A stretch of DNA of 64,000 nt from an uncultured Saprospiraceae bacterium (GTDB lineage: Bacteria > Bacteroidota > Bacteroidia > Chitinophagales > Saprospiraceae), in assembly GCA_937981555.1 (NCBI GenBank), contig CALJOK010000074.1:95761-159760 (forward strand), written 5' to 3'. Numbering within the stretch: position 1 is the stretch's first letter; each line of letters begins with the position of its first letter. Below are positions 38,855-47,539 of the stretch, piece after piece. Both the position numbers and the translations under genes were made by a program. The notes beneath the pieces were generated by a model that worked only from the letters and a program-made list of their open reading frames with translations, was not told the DNA's origin and ran no database searches.

Positions 38855-38886
38855 AAAGGTTTAGTAAAAAAACCTTTGATTTTTTC
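38855..38886 (+). terminator. Terminator after LRR gene
   Basis: The stem caaaggttt / aaacctttg with a 7-base loop is followed by a T-run (38881-38886), 8 bp beyond the LRR stop codon. Confidence 0.85.
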
Positions 38887-39053
38887 TTTAAAAAAAATAA
38901 CATCTTTATAATAATAGAATCAATAGAAGTGGAAGAATGAAAGTAGCCCCACTCTGTTATTAACCCTTCGGCAATTGGTTGGAAAAATGAAGAAAAAAGA
39001 AAAGGAAGGAATATCTTCTACCACAGACTTGGAGCAAGAAGAAATTTAAAAAA

Positions 39054-39456
39054 ATGGATAGTTCGTTTTACTATATCAATCAGATTCGAGATAAAATAGG
39101 AACAGATGCCCCCAACAAGAAAGAAAGCAAGGAATATTTACATCTAAGAAATTTTAAAAAACGAATCAAAGAGAAGATTGATGCCAGTATGAAAGTGCGA
39201 GATTATGTCGCTCAATTAAATATTACGTCCACCCATTTGAATAGAGTCTGCAATGCCTTGACGGGAATCTCTGCTTCGCAAACTATTTTCAACTACATCA
39301 TTTCAGAATCAAAAAAGTATTTAATTCATTCTACTTTTACGATTTCAGAAATAGCTTATATCTTAAATCTCCTTCTCACTATAGTAAATTTTTCAGGAAT
39401 CAACCTGGCTATTCTCCAAAGGGTTATCGGGATAGGAAACTTTCTGAGATTCATTA
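39054..39456 (+). pseudogene. Frameshifted AraC-family regulator remnant
   Basis: The frame from 39054 encodes the AraC HTH region: YLHLRNFKKRIKEK, VRDYVAQLNITSTHLNRVCNALTG, and ISEIAYILN, but then departs into unrelated residues. Near 39367 the reading frame must shift to recover SPSHYSKFFRNQPGYSPKGYR, the standard AraC ending, which stops at 39454-39456. The N-terminal sensor domain is also missing; the region before 39054 shows no homologous coding sequence. It is a 5'-truncated, frameshifted pseudogene. It lies beside a truncated oxidoreductase stump, a pairing often seen for AraC regulators and their oxidoreductase targets. Confidence 0.8.
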
Positions 39457-39490
39457 GGAATAATTATTTGACTATTGGACATTGGACTGA

Positions 39491-39514
39491 GAGTATTGAG
39501 TATTGAGTATTGAG
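39491..39514. repeat. Tandem tattgag heptamer repeat
   Basis: Three copies of the 7-mer tattgag follow gag, in the spacer between the two gene remnants. Just upstream (about 39474-39488) is attggacattggact, reminiscent of the ttggatattgga word near 9003. This kind of short repeat is common in decayed intergenic DNA. Confidence 0.6.
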
Positions 39515-39540
39515 ACCGTGATAGAGAAAATAGTGGTGAA

Positions 39541-39834
39541 TTGCTAAGATTATCTCTGCGTTTTGCAAATGACCGAAAATGTGCCTATACCAGCAGAGAA
39601 GAGTTAGCTGAACTTATCAATCAGGTGAATGATACTGAACTGTCCTACCACCCAGTTTCGGTGGAAGATTATAAAAAAGAAAGAAAAAAGGAACTAGGAG
39701 AATTTTTAAGAACTGTAATCGCAGGCATCTACGAAGGGATTCAAAATGGTGCAATTGAGGTAAAATCAGATTTCGAAAAGGCGGCTGGAAGACCGCACAA
39801 GAATCCACTAGAAATGATTACTCTTTCTATTTAA
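39541..39834 (+). pseudogene. 3' stump of QorB/NmrA-type oxidoreductase
   Basis: The 97 codons resemble only the C-terminal part of a QorB/NmrA-like NAD(P)-binding oxidoreductase: AYTSREELAELINQVND, LSYHPVSVEDYKKER, and IYEGIQNGAIEVKSDFEKAAGRPHKNPLEM. The Rossmann half (GxxGxxG and the catalytic part) is absent and no upstream coding homology was seen. The start is an artefact of the open frame (TTG). Its end overlaps the convergent permease gene by 27 bp. It is a decayed gene fragment. Confidence 0.75.
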
Positions 39835-41064
39835 AAACCAATACATCAATCCTGCTATCAAAAAAGAATCAACAAAATATGCATGTGTGATTTGAAAAAT
39901 TTCTTGATAAGTCAAAACTGCAATAATGGAACTGATGCCCCAACTGATTAATCCTGTCCGCTCCCATTTTTTTATTTTACTCAAATCATATTGCTGGTTT
40001 TTTATCCAGAAGAAATCAATAATATAAATAGCTGCAATGGAAGGAGTAAGCACGCCTATGATATTTAAAAAATCAAAAAGGTAATCCGAGAATTGAAAGA
40101 GTGCTAAGATCGTCCCAACCGTACTCGTCACAATGCACATCGTTTTAAAAGTCCACTTGGTTTGAACGGTAGAAAATGTAAGTACCGTTGAATAAAGATT
40201 TGCAGCATTCGTCACCCACGTAGAAACAAATAACAATATAAATGCAGGAAGGATTAAACCCAATGATTTCATGATTTGAATGATGTCTACTTCACCTGTT
40301 TTGATGGTAGTGATAGCACTAATAATTAAGACCAAAGGAGTTCCAATAGCTATTCCTAATATCGAAATTAAACTCTGTTTATCGTTATAAATAAACCTAG
40401 AAAAATCTGCTAATAATATGGGCAACAGAAGAGAAGATCCAACTAAAACAGAGGTGGCTTCAAAAAGGGTCATCCCATTTTCGGGTGGAATATATTCCCA
40501 AAGATTGGGAACGCCAGTTGTCTGATTGAGCGATTTATAAACAGCATATCCTAAAAATACAAAGAGAATCGGAACTGCAATATTAGCCAGTTTTTCTATA
40601 CTTCTGATTCCGTAAATAGTAGTTATAGTAATAAAAATACTTGCAAAAACTACGATACTCCAAAGCGGAAATGTCAGCCCCAATACTTCAGTTGCGGTAA
40701 CTTGAATGGCTTGCGCCAATAACTCTAAAGCAACAGAAAACCATCCTAACAAACTTACTCCAATAATAAAATTGATAATCTTAGCCCCTTTTTCGCCAAA
40801 GGAAAAACGTAAAATCATATAAGTCGATAACCTCGACCGATTGCCAATCAAAGTGGTGACCATACCCAAGACCGTCAAAACTAATGTGGAGAAACCAAAA
40901 GCAATTAAGGCATCTTTTAAACCAATATTCAACGCTATTTCTGAACCTAAAAAAAGTATGGGTAAACTTAATCCTGTCCCTGCAATGACCAATGCCATCA
41001 TCCAACCAGAGGTGAAATCTTTGGCTTCAACTTTTGACGTAGTGTATTGATTGCTATCCGACAT
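39808..41064 (-). CDS. NCS1 purine/cytosine permease-like transporter
   Basis: A 418-residue inner-membrane protein with about 12 hydrophobic segments, resembling CodB-type NCS1 permeases: FTSGWMMALVIAGTGLSLPI at the first helix, SLLGWFSVALELLAQAI, and LPILLADFSRFIYNDKQS in the central region. It would import a nucleobase or related N-heterocycle coupled to cations. Its start overlaps the 3' end of the upstream paralogue by 11 bp. Overlap and similarity suggest a tandem duplication with split specificity. Confidence 0.85.
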   Translation of the reverse strand: MSDSNQYTTSKVEAKDFTSGWMMALVIAGTGLSLPILFLGSEIALNIGLKDALIAFGFSTLVLTVLGMVTTLIGNRSRLSTYMILRFSFGEKGAKIINFIIGVSLLGWFSVALELLAQAIQVTATEVLGLTFPLWSIVVFASIFITITTIYGIRSIEKLANIAVPILFVFLGYAVYKSLNQTTGVPNLWEYIPPENGMTLFEATSVLVGSSLLLPILLADFSRFIYNDKQSLISILGIAIGTPLVLIISAITTIKTGEVDIIQIMKSLGLILPAFILLFVSTWVTNAANLYSTVLTFSTVQTKWTFKTMCIVTSTVGTILALFQFSDYLFDFLNIIGVLTPSIAAIYIIDFFWIKNQQYDLSKIKKWERTGLISWGISSIIAVLTYQEIFQITHAYFVDSFLIAGLMYWFLNRKSNHF

Positions 41065-42334
41065 GACTCATTTTTTTGGGTGGAAAAAATTTTAACTTCA
41101 ACAAATAAAAAACGATTCCCGCTAATAAAGCATCAATGAAAGGAATCGTCGTCAACTGAAACCAATCATAATAGGTAGCAATTGCTACGCTTGAACTGGC
41201 TACCCAAATTCCCAAATTTTGCCAATTGAAATCAGGTAATTTTTCTATTTGCTCAGGATCGTAATTTCCTTTGGCAACAAAATAATAATGCAGGACAAAT
41301 ATGGAAGCCAAGGAAGGAATCACTAAGCTAAAGAAATTTAAAAATTCTATAAAATAAGTAGAGAATCCTAAAATTGCTAATGTGGTAGAAACAATACTAC
41401 ACACCACACCTATCTTCCAAAATTTACTTTTCTTACGAATAGTTGAAAAAATAAGAATGGTAGAATATAGGTTTATCGTATTGGTTGTCCAAGTGGAAAA
41501 GAGTAAAATAAATAAGGCTGGAAGGGTCAGCCCTAATCCAATCATTATTTTCATAATGTCTTCCTCTCCCGTAATGATAGCTGGAGCAGCTCCTGCTAGT
41601 AAGACCAAAGGAAATCCCATCGCTAAACCTAACGTACTCATCAAGGCATCTTTATCTGTTCTAGCAAAGCGAGTGAAGTCTGGCATAAATACAGGTACCA
41701 TAATAGAGGTTCCTGTGACGATGGAAATCGCTTGAATCACACTCATTGAACTATTTCCTTCCGACAACCAAATGGTCTCCCAAGTCCCTTCTCCCTGCAA
41801 AGTCACATATAAAATATAGATCACAAAAAGGATTAAAAAAGGAACTGCAATGTTGGAAAATTTCTCAATCATCTTAAAACCAAAAATGGCAGTAAGCGTC
41901 ATCAAAAAACTTCCTAAAATGATAAGAATCGAAAGCGGAATATCTACCCCCAATAATTGATTAATGGCATCGGCTATGGCTTGACCAAACAATTCAATAG
42001 TAACTGCATACCAGCCTATCGTAGAAAAAGCAATTAATAAATTAATCAACTTCACGCCTATTTTCCCAAACGAAAAATGCAAAATCATATAAGTCGATAA
42101 TCTAACTCTTCGCCCAATTACTGAAGTAATAGTCGTCATTACACTTAAAGCAATCGCCACGAAAATAAAGACAAATAAAGCTTTTTGAAAACCAATAGAT
42201 TGAGCAATATTTGCGCCTACAAAAAATACGGGAAGTGTTATCCCTAACCCAACAATGACCCCCATAATTCCAAGACCACTTGTGGTTGCACTTTCGGGAA
42301 CTCGGGAAGTAGTGAAGTCGTTTTGTTCAGTCAT
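41054..42334 (-). CDS. NCS1 purine/cytosine permease-like transporter
   Basis: A 426-residue paralogue of the next gene, with the same first helix (TTSGLGIMGVIVGLGITLPVFF), STIGWYAVTIELFGQAIADA, and VPVFMPDFTRFARTDKDA. About 12 membrane helices. It follows the metalloenzyme gene after 21 bp in the same direction, so uptake and processing of the same compound are likely. CodB imports cytosine; the substrate here cannot be set by sequence reading. Confidence 0.87.
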   Translation of the reverse strand: MTEQNDFTTSRVPESATTSGLGIMGVIVGLGITLPVFFVGANIAQSIGFQKALFVFIFVAIALSVMTTITSVIGRRVRLSTYMILHFSFGKIGVKLINLLIAFSTIGWYAVTIELFGQAIADAINQLLGVDIPLSILIILGSFLMTLTAIFGFKMIEKFSNIAVPFLILFVIYILYVTLQGEGTWETIWLSEGNSSMSVIQAISIVTGTSIMVPVFMPDFTRFARTDKDALMSTLGLAMGFPLVLLAGAAPAIITGEEDIMKIMIGLGLTLPALFILLFSTWTTNTINLYSTILIFSTIRKKSKFWKIGVVCSIVSTTLAILGFSTYFIEFLNFFSLVIPSLASIFVLHYYFVAKGNYDPEQIEKLPDFNWQNLGIWVASSSVAIATYYDWFQLTTIPFIDALLAGIVFYLLKLKFFPPKKMSHVG

Positions 42335-42355
42335 TTTATTTTTTTTAGGAAAAAT

Positions 42356-43414
42356 TTAAGCCTGATATTCTTCTAAAACCTGCTCTGCTAAATCTTTCAA
42401 ATCAGGATGACAAACTTCTCCATCTTTTACTATTAATTGGTCATCCAAATAAATACTCGTTTTTGCAACTACACCATCAAAATGTGATTTTGCTACTTGA
42501 CCCAATGGAGGCATATCAATCGGACTAGTATGTCCAAATCCAAAATCTACTCCACCCCAAATTCGTTCATCTTCCACAATATCCCCACTCAATTTTCTAA
42601 TCCCTGGATTTAACCCAAACATATTATGAGAAATCTTGTACATATTCGGGTCATCAAAAGAGGCTAAATATTTAGAGAATTTTTCTGCTTCTTCATTACC
42701 ATTTACCGCAGCAATAATTCCATCCTTCATTTCAAATTCCACATGATTCTCATTATTAAAAACATCGACATTCATCAAGGCATCAAATACAATTTTACCA
42801 TTCATGCTTCCCGTTTTAGGAACTATATTTATATAGCCTGGAGCAGTACAAAATTTTGGTTTTGAAAAATCACCATCGTCGTAATCAAAAGCATAAGAAG
42901 GATTTGTTTCATAGGAAACGTCAGTTCCATTTTTACTTGTAATCCTAACTTTTTGAGTAACCTTAGCCATCGCCGTTACCTTCTTCAATAATTTTCCTAA
43001 AAGCTGAATATCAAAACCTGCGAAGGTTCTAAGCATCGAATCAATCTCGGTATCACCAATAATCAAGTATCTCAATTTTTTATTTTCAGCCATCGCTGTT
43101 TCCCAAATCTCAGAATATAGGATGATGGTAGATTGTGCTTCCACCCAAACATCTACTTTGCAAAGTGCTGCGGTTAATGCTTCAGCCGGCCAGTCTTTCA
43201 ATCCTGCTTGACCATCTTGTTCTGCTTTTGGAATCCACATCACTAATGGAAGTCCATTTGCTTCAGCAGCAGCTTTAGCCAAGGCATCTATAATTTTTTT
43301 ATCCGAACCTGAATCAGCAGTAATGGCTACGGTTTCTCCTGCTTTGACCTGAAACATTTTTTCCATAATAATATTGGAAACACGTTCATGTATTGTTTTA
43401 TCTTTTACTGTCAT
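42356..43414 (-). CDS. NicX/M29-like metalloenzyme
   Basis: From the ATG at 43414 the product is 352 residues; the earlier TTG at 43438 is unlikely. It belongs to the fold shared by M29 aminopeptidases and 2,5-dihydroxypyridine 5,6-dioxygenase (NicX). His263 in KISHNMFGLNPG and His311/Asp313 in KSHFDGV align in order and spacing with the NicX iron ligands (His265, His318, Asp320 as I recall them). The tail TSIYLDDQLIVKDGE also matches. Many relatives are annotated leucyl aminopeptidase. A ring-opening dioxygenase or amidase-like activity on an N-heterocycle is suggested by the two NCS1 permeases downstream. Cytoplasmic. Function is inferred. Confidence 0.75.
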   Translation of the reverse strand: MTVKDKTIHERVSNIIMEKMFQVKAGETVAITADSGSDKKIIDALAKAAAEANGLPLVMWIPKAEQDGQAGLKDWPAEALTAALCKVDVWVEAQSTIILYSEIWETAMAENKKLRYLIIGDTEIDSMLRTFAGFDIQLLGKLLKKVTAMAKVTQKVRITSKNGTDVSYETNPSYAFDYDDGDFSKPKFCTAPGYINIVPKTGSMNGKIVFDALMNVDVFNNENHVEFEMKDGIIAAVNGNEEAEKFSKYLASFDDPNMYKISHNMFGLNPGIRKLSGDIVEDERIWGGVDFGFGHTSPIDMPPLGQVAKSHFDGVVAKTSIYLDDQLIVKDGEVCHPDLKDLAEQVLEEYQA

Positions 43415-43542
43415 GTTATATTTGGTTGAAATTATCAAGCGTGGATGAAAACATAACTTCTACATTTCTTTTGAACAGGAAATGCAAAAGTTATTTTTCA
43501 TTGCTTAAAAAAAGTTTATTTGTTTAGACCTTTCTTTTTTAT

Positions 43543-43704
43543 TAGACTTGTTACCCTTTGAAAAGTGCTTAACTGAAATTCAGAATTTTTTGATAGTTTT
43601 TCTGAAAAAATCATTGAATAGTCCTTCTATTAAATTATTTTTTTAGGAAAAATAGCAAAGAAAGATGTTTTCAGATGAGTGCTTTTTAAAGGGTAACAAG
43701 TCTA
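43543..43704. mobile_element. MITE-like element with terminal inverted repeats
   Basis: A 162-bp element has perfect 17-bp ends, tagacttgttaccctttg-type: 43543-43559 on the left and its complement at 43688-43704. The similarity continues imperfectly to about 35 bp on both sides (aaaag-ctgaaa). The inside is AT-rich and non-coding. It sits 2 bp after the TonB receptor stop. No clear target duplication is seen. A long transcript hairpin is the alternative. Confidence 0.55.
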
Positions 43705-43706
43705 TT

Positions 43707-46079
43707 TTAAAAATCAATTCCAACCGTTGCTCCAACTGTAGCAGGACGACCTATCCAGCCAAAACCAAAGGTGTCTAATTCGAGGTAATATTTTTGATTC
43801 GTAATATTTTTTCCCCAGAGCGTAACGCTAAATTTATTGATATTTAAAGTAGCTCTAGCATCCAATAATTGATACCCATCAGAAAGGCTTCCTTCTTCAT
43901 TAAAGTCTGACCAGTAGATTTCTCCTGTGCCATTTAAGCTAACATTGAGGTCTAAAGAGGCTTTTTCAGAAAGGTCAAAACTTGAAGCTAATCCAATATT
44001 AAAATTACTACGAGGTACGAAAGAAGTGATATTTCCATTGAACGCATTGAGGTCTGATGCCATTCCATTATCCCCACCTGTAAATCCACCTTCATCAATT
44101 TTTGTATCTACAAAACCATAGCTAACCAAGATATCCAAATATTTAGATGCCCGAATTTTGGAATCTATTTCGAAACCAACGATAGTACTTTTATCATAAT
44201 TGAAATTTCCAGGAATAAAGAAAGTAGGCTCAATCGCAAACTGTTGACGATTTGAAAAGTTAGAATAAAAAACAGATCCATTCAAAAGGAATCTATTACC
44301 CCAGGAGGAGGTCTTTACTCCTAGCTCAAAATTGTCAGACAATTCTTTCTCATAATCCAGATTATAAAGATCAGTTATTTGAGGATTAAATCCACCTGCT
44401 CGGTATCCTCTTCCATAATTTGCAAAAACGAGTACATTTTCAGAACCTTGATAACTCAATGATAATTTTGGTTGAAGCACATTATCACTTCGGTCATTAT
44501 TAACAACAGGGTCACCAAAAAGTGCAGGGAATCTATCTTCTTGTTCAAAATTATCAATATCATATCTCAACCCAACTGAAGCCGTCAATTTGTCGGTCAA
44601 CTTATAATCCAAAAATCCAAAGAACGCAATCGTATTAAATGAAACGGTATAATCTGTCACGGCCCAATCATCACTCAACGTCAAATCAGATTGAAAGAAA
44701 TCTCTTTCCACATTTTGATAAAATCCTCCAAGGCTCCAATCCAATTTTGTATTCTTATTGGTATTCGTCAATCTAAATTCCTGATTGAAAGAACTCGTAT
44801 TATTAAACTCTCCTTGGTCTAAACCGAAAAAATCTACAAATGGATTTTCAAAATCAAAAGGCTCTTCCGTAAAATCAAGATCACCTGTAGTCTGTCGATC
44901 TACCTTATTATAGGAAGTGATACTTTGCAGTTTTGCTTTACCCAAAGCAAACTGAAGATTTAAGCTACCAAATAAATTTTCCATATTAGAATTTCCAATC
45001 TGATCTTGATAAATGGTACTATTATCATCAGTTGGATTAGGGTCAATCGGTTCTAATAATCCTCCTGTTCCAATACTCGTTGGACTAATGGAATAATAAG
45101 TAGCCCCTCCATCTGCATTCATATATTGTAAAGTAGCTGTAGCTTTCACTTTGCTTAAAGGAGTCAATATAACTTGTCCCCTCAAATTGAGATCTGTACT
45201 GTAATCTACTTTTTTATCCAAAAAATCATTCGTAAGTAATCCGTTAAAATTTTGATATTTACCCGAAACTCTATAGTACGCTTTATCCTTTTTTAATGCA
45301 CCTGAGGAAACCAATTGCCCTGAATAAAATCCACCATTCCCTGCTCCCAATTTGATATTATTTTTAAAATCGTTGGTCGGTTCTTTTGAATAAATATTGA
45401 TAGCGCCTCCTATCGCATTCTTACCATACAATGCTCCTTGTGGCCCTTTTACTGCTTCTATAAGTGCAAGATCGAAGACTTCTTGATTCAGCAAAGCAGG
45501 GTCGGGAATAGTTACCCCATCTATTACAAAAGCTACAGGTGCATCTGCATTTCTAATCTGCGGGATACCTCTGACTACAAGAAAGTTAACACCTACCGCT
45601 TGAGTTTCACTTAGCTTCATATTAGGTACTAATTCTGCAAAGTCTGCTACATTACTGATGCCTGATTTTTCAATATCTTCACTATTGAGAGCGGTAACTG
45701 ATTCTGGAATTTTTTGAATAGATTCCGTTCTTTTTCTTGCACGTCCGACTACCCCAGTAAATCCAGTCACGACTACTTCATCTAATTTTTCACTACTTTC
45801 CAACAGCGTAACATTAATTAATCTTTTATCTGCTAAGGCAATTTCTTGATTTTCAAAACCGGTGTAAGAAATGCTAAGAGTTGCCTCTGAAGAAGAAACA
45901 GTCAATTCGAAATTTCCATTAAAATCAGAAACAGTTCCGTTCTCCGTTCCTTTTTCTACCACAGTTGCGCCGATTAATGTTTCGCCATTAGCATCAGTTA
46001 TTTTTCCAGAAATATTGGCTGATTGAGCCATTGCTAGACTAGAAATAAAAAGTAAGAATAAGTAAATATGTTTTTTCAT
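43707..46079 (-). CDS. TonB-dependent receptor
   Basis: The ATG at 46079 yields 790 residues and a clean signal peptide ending SLAMAQ; the more distal start at 46160 would add 27 non-signal residues. After it come a carboxypeptidase-D-like domain (ISGKITDANGETLIGATVVEKG), EVVVTGF at the TonB-box region, a plug (VPNMKLSETQAVGVNFLVVRG; VKGPQGALYGKNAIGGAINIYSKEP) and a 22-strand-type barrel ending GATVGIDF. It is a receptor of the siderophore/vitamin kind, not SusC. It imports an unknown ligand. It may supply the adjacent metalloenzyme and permeases. Confidence 0.92.
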   Translation of the reverse strand: MKKHIYLFLLFISSLAMAQSANISGKITDANGETLIGATVVEKGTENGTVSDFNGNFELTVSSSEATLSISYTGFENQEIALADKRLINVTLLESSEKLDEVVVTGFTGVVGRARKRTESIQKIPESVTALNSEDIEKSGISNVADFAELVPNMKLSETQAVGVNFLVVRGIPQIRNADAPVAFVIDGVTIPDPALLNQEVFDLALIEAVKGPQGALYGKNAIGGAINIYSKEPTNDFKNNIKLGAGNGGFYSGQLVSSGALKKDKAYYRVSGKYQNFNGLLTNDFLDKKVDYSTDLNLRGQVILTPLSKVKATATLQYMNADGGATYYSISPTSIGTGGLLEPIDPNPTDDNSTIYQDQIGNSNMENLFGSLNLQFALGKAKLQSITSYNKVDRQTTGDLDFTEEPFDFENPFVDFFGLDQGEFNNTSSFNQEFRLTNTNKNTKLDWSLGGFYQNVERDFFQSDLTLSDDWAVTDYTVSFNTIAFFGFLDYKLTDKLTASVGLRYDIDNFEQEDRFPALFGDPVVNNDRSDNVLQPKLSLSYQGSENVLVFANYGRGYRAGGFNPQITDLYNLDYEKELSDNFELGVKTSSWGNRFLLNGSVFYSNFSNRQQFAIEPTFFIPGNFNYDKSTIVGFEIDSKIRASKYLDILVSYGFVDTKIDEGGFTGGDNGMASDLNAFNGNITSFVPRSNFNIGLASSFDLSEKASLDLNVSLNGTGEIYWSDFNEEGSLSDGYQLLDARATLNINKFSVTLWGKNITNQKYYLELDTFGFGWIGRPATVGATVGIDF

Positions 46080-46142
46080 TTTGTTCAAATTTTTAAAATT
46101 GATTGAAGAAATGATCTTAAGCAGGAGGACATAATTTTTGTT

Positions 46143-46177
46143 CTCCTTCTTAATTTTCAAATAAAATTAAGAAGGAG
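46143..46177. repeat. Perfect 15-bp hairpin in divergent region
   Basis: ctccttcttaatttt at 46143-46157 pairs perfectly with aaaattaagaaggag at 46163-46177 around the loop caaat. It lies between the divergent TonB receptor and an unknown gene, 64 bp upstream of the receptor start. It may be a 5'-leader structure, an operator, or an RNA terminator for short transcripts. Confidence 0.7.
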
Positions 46178-46246
46178 TCTTTCTATTTACTTATTTCTAA
46201 ATATTATTTGTTTATTTAGTAATTCATTTGAAAAAACAGGAAAGGA

Positions 46247-47485
46247 ATGGAAAATATAAAAATTCAAGAAAGTAATACCACCTTTATTACAGCACATTGT
46301 TTCAAAGTCTTGTTGGAAAAAATGTTAGCTCAATTCCAAGCCAAGCACAATGTCCCCGCTCTTGGAAGAGTGACTCAACTTTATGGTTTTGGAAATTACG
46401 ATTCCAACCTACCCAATCTTAAAAATGAATTAGAACAACTCGCAGGGGGTTTTATCAATGGTAAATACTTGTATGATAAAAGTAGAGAGTTGCAGACTGG
46501 GAAACCAATAATAAAACTCAACGGTTTTTATAAAATCGCTCCTTTTCAATATATCGGTTACGATGATATAGAAGCATTTATCGACCAAGAAATCATTGAC
46601 GAAGTTGAACAAAAAAAACAATGGCAACTCTTCGAAAACAAAAAAACTCAAAGAAAGCATTATTATATTTCCTATCATTTTGGAGAATACAAAGAGATTG
46701 TCAAAAGTCAAGTGACCTTTTTAAATGATTGGAAAAATGCGCAATACAAATATCTCTACCCTCAAAAAGATGGTTCCTTTAGAGAGTTTTTATATCATGG
46801 TGAAATTAAAAAGAGAGCAGACACTTTGCATATAAAAACTAAAACATTGATGGATGGGAAGATGGTAGAAAGTGGAGAAAATCTTTTATACGTTGGCTAC
46901 TCAGAACCTCAAGGTGCATTTATTCTAGGTACTTTTTCTGCTTTCGATATTAATAATAGATTGATTGCAGGTAGAGTAATTCATGAAAAATGCGCTAATA
47001 AAGAAGAGATGATTGAAAAATCAAAACTAAGAAAAATACCAGCTTACATTGTTCAAGAAATCAGAAATATTCGAATTGAAAACGATGCGGTGATTCCAAA
47101 TTCTGTATTGGAAATTTCTTCAAAGAGTCCTTACCATACTACTTATAATAAAATACCTGGTGCATACAATTTTACTTTTTTTCAAAAAAATAAAACGCTT
47201 GGAGACTTTCAATTTTCAATTGACAAAGATACTTTCAAAGTATCATCGATCGTAGAAGGATTATTGATAGTTAAAGATAATTTTGAATTGATTCAAAATG
47301 GGACCGTTATTCATTTTAGTTTTGAATTAAGAGGCATTGCATTATTTACAAGATTAGAGGTTTTTGTCAAAACGTATTATTTAAATAAAGGAGAGAAAGA
47401 TATTCGAGGAGTTTTTAGTGGATTGGATATTGAAAATAGATTGATTCAAGGAGAATTACAGATAACCTTTGATGAAGCAGGTTAA
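46247..47485 (+). CDS. Unrecognised protein with duplicated C-terminal motif
   Basis: A 412-residue soluble protein, no signal peptide. The N-terminal half is mixed and charged. Two similar motifs occur: GTFSAFDINNRLIAG at 228-242 and GVFSGLDIENRLIQG at 388-402, each following a beta-rich region with FxxY, suggesting two related domains in tandem (about 150-250 and 310-410). The inner repeat is visible by eye but not matched to any family I know. It starts 70 bp past the 15-bp hairpin and has no operon partner. It is intact and long enough to be a real gene. Confidence 0.7.
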   Translation: MENIKIQESNTTFITAHCFKVLLEKMLAQFQAKHNVPALGRVTQLYGFGNYDSNLPNLKNELEQLAGGFINGKYLYDKSRELQTGKPIIKLNGFYKIAPFQYIGYDDIEAFIDQEIIDEVEQKKQWQLFENKKTQRKHYYISYHFGEYKEIVKSQVTFLNDWKNAQYKYLYPQKDGSFREFLYHGEIKKRADTLHIKTKTLMDGKMVESGENLLYVGYSEPQGAFILGTFSAFDINNRLIAGRVIHEKCANKEEMIEKSKLRKIPAYIVQEIRNIRIENDAVIPNSVLEISSKSPYHTTYNKIPGAYNFTFFQKNKTLGDFQFSIDKDTFKVSSIVEGLLIVKDNFELIQNGTVIHFSFELRGIALFTRLEVFVKTYYLNKGEKDIRGVFSGLDIENRLIQGELQITFDEAG

Positions 47486-47539
47486 TAAAAACTATTGCCA
47501 AGAAAAAAAAATTCAAAGAATCTAACTAATCATCACTCC

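Noticed and set aside
39541..39834. Reading this stump as a short intact gene
   Set aside because: Only the C-terminal part of the oxidoreductase family is present and the start is a TTG within the fragment; a NAD-binding half is missing.
43436..43438. TTG at 43438 as the start of the NicX-like gene
   Set aside because: The ATG at 43414 fits the family start and His/Asp numbering of NicX better.
43544..43703. Calling the inverted repeat a classical terminator
   Set aside because: The arms are 128 bp apart with no U-tract after the second arm, unlike a Rho-independent terminator.
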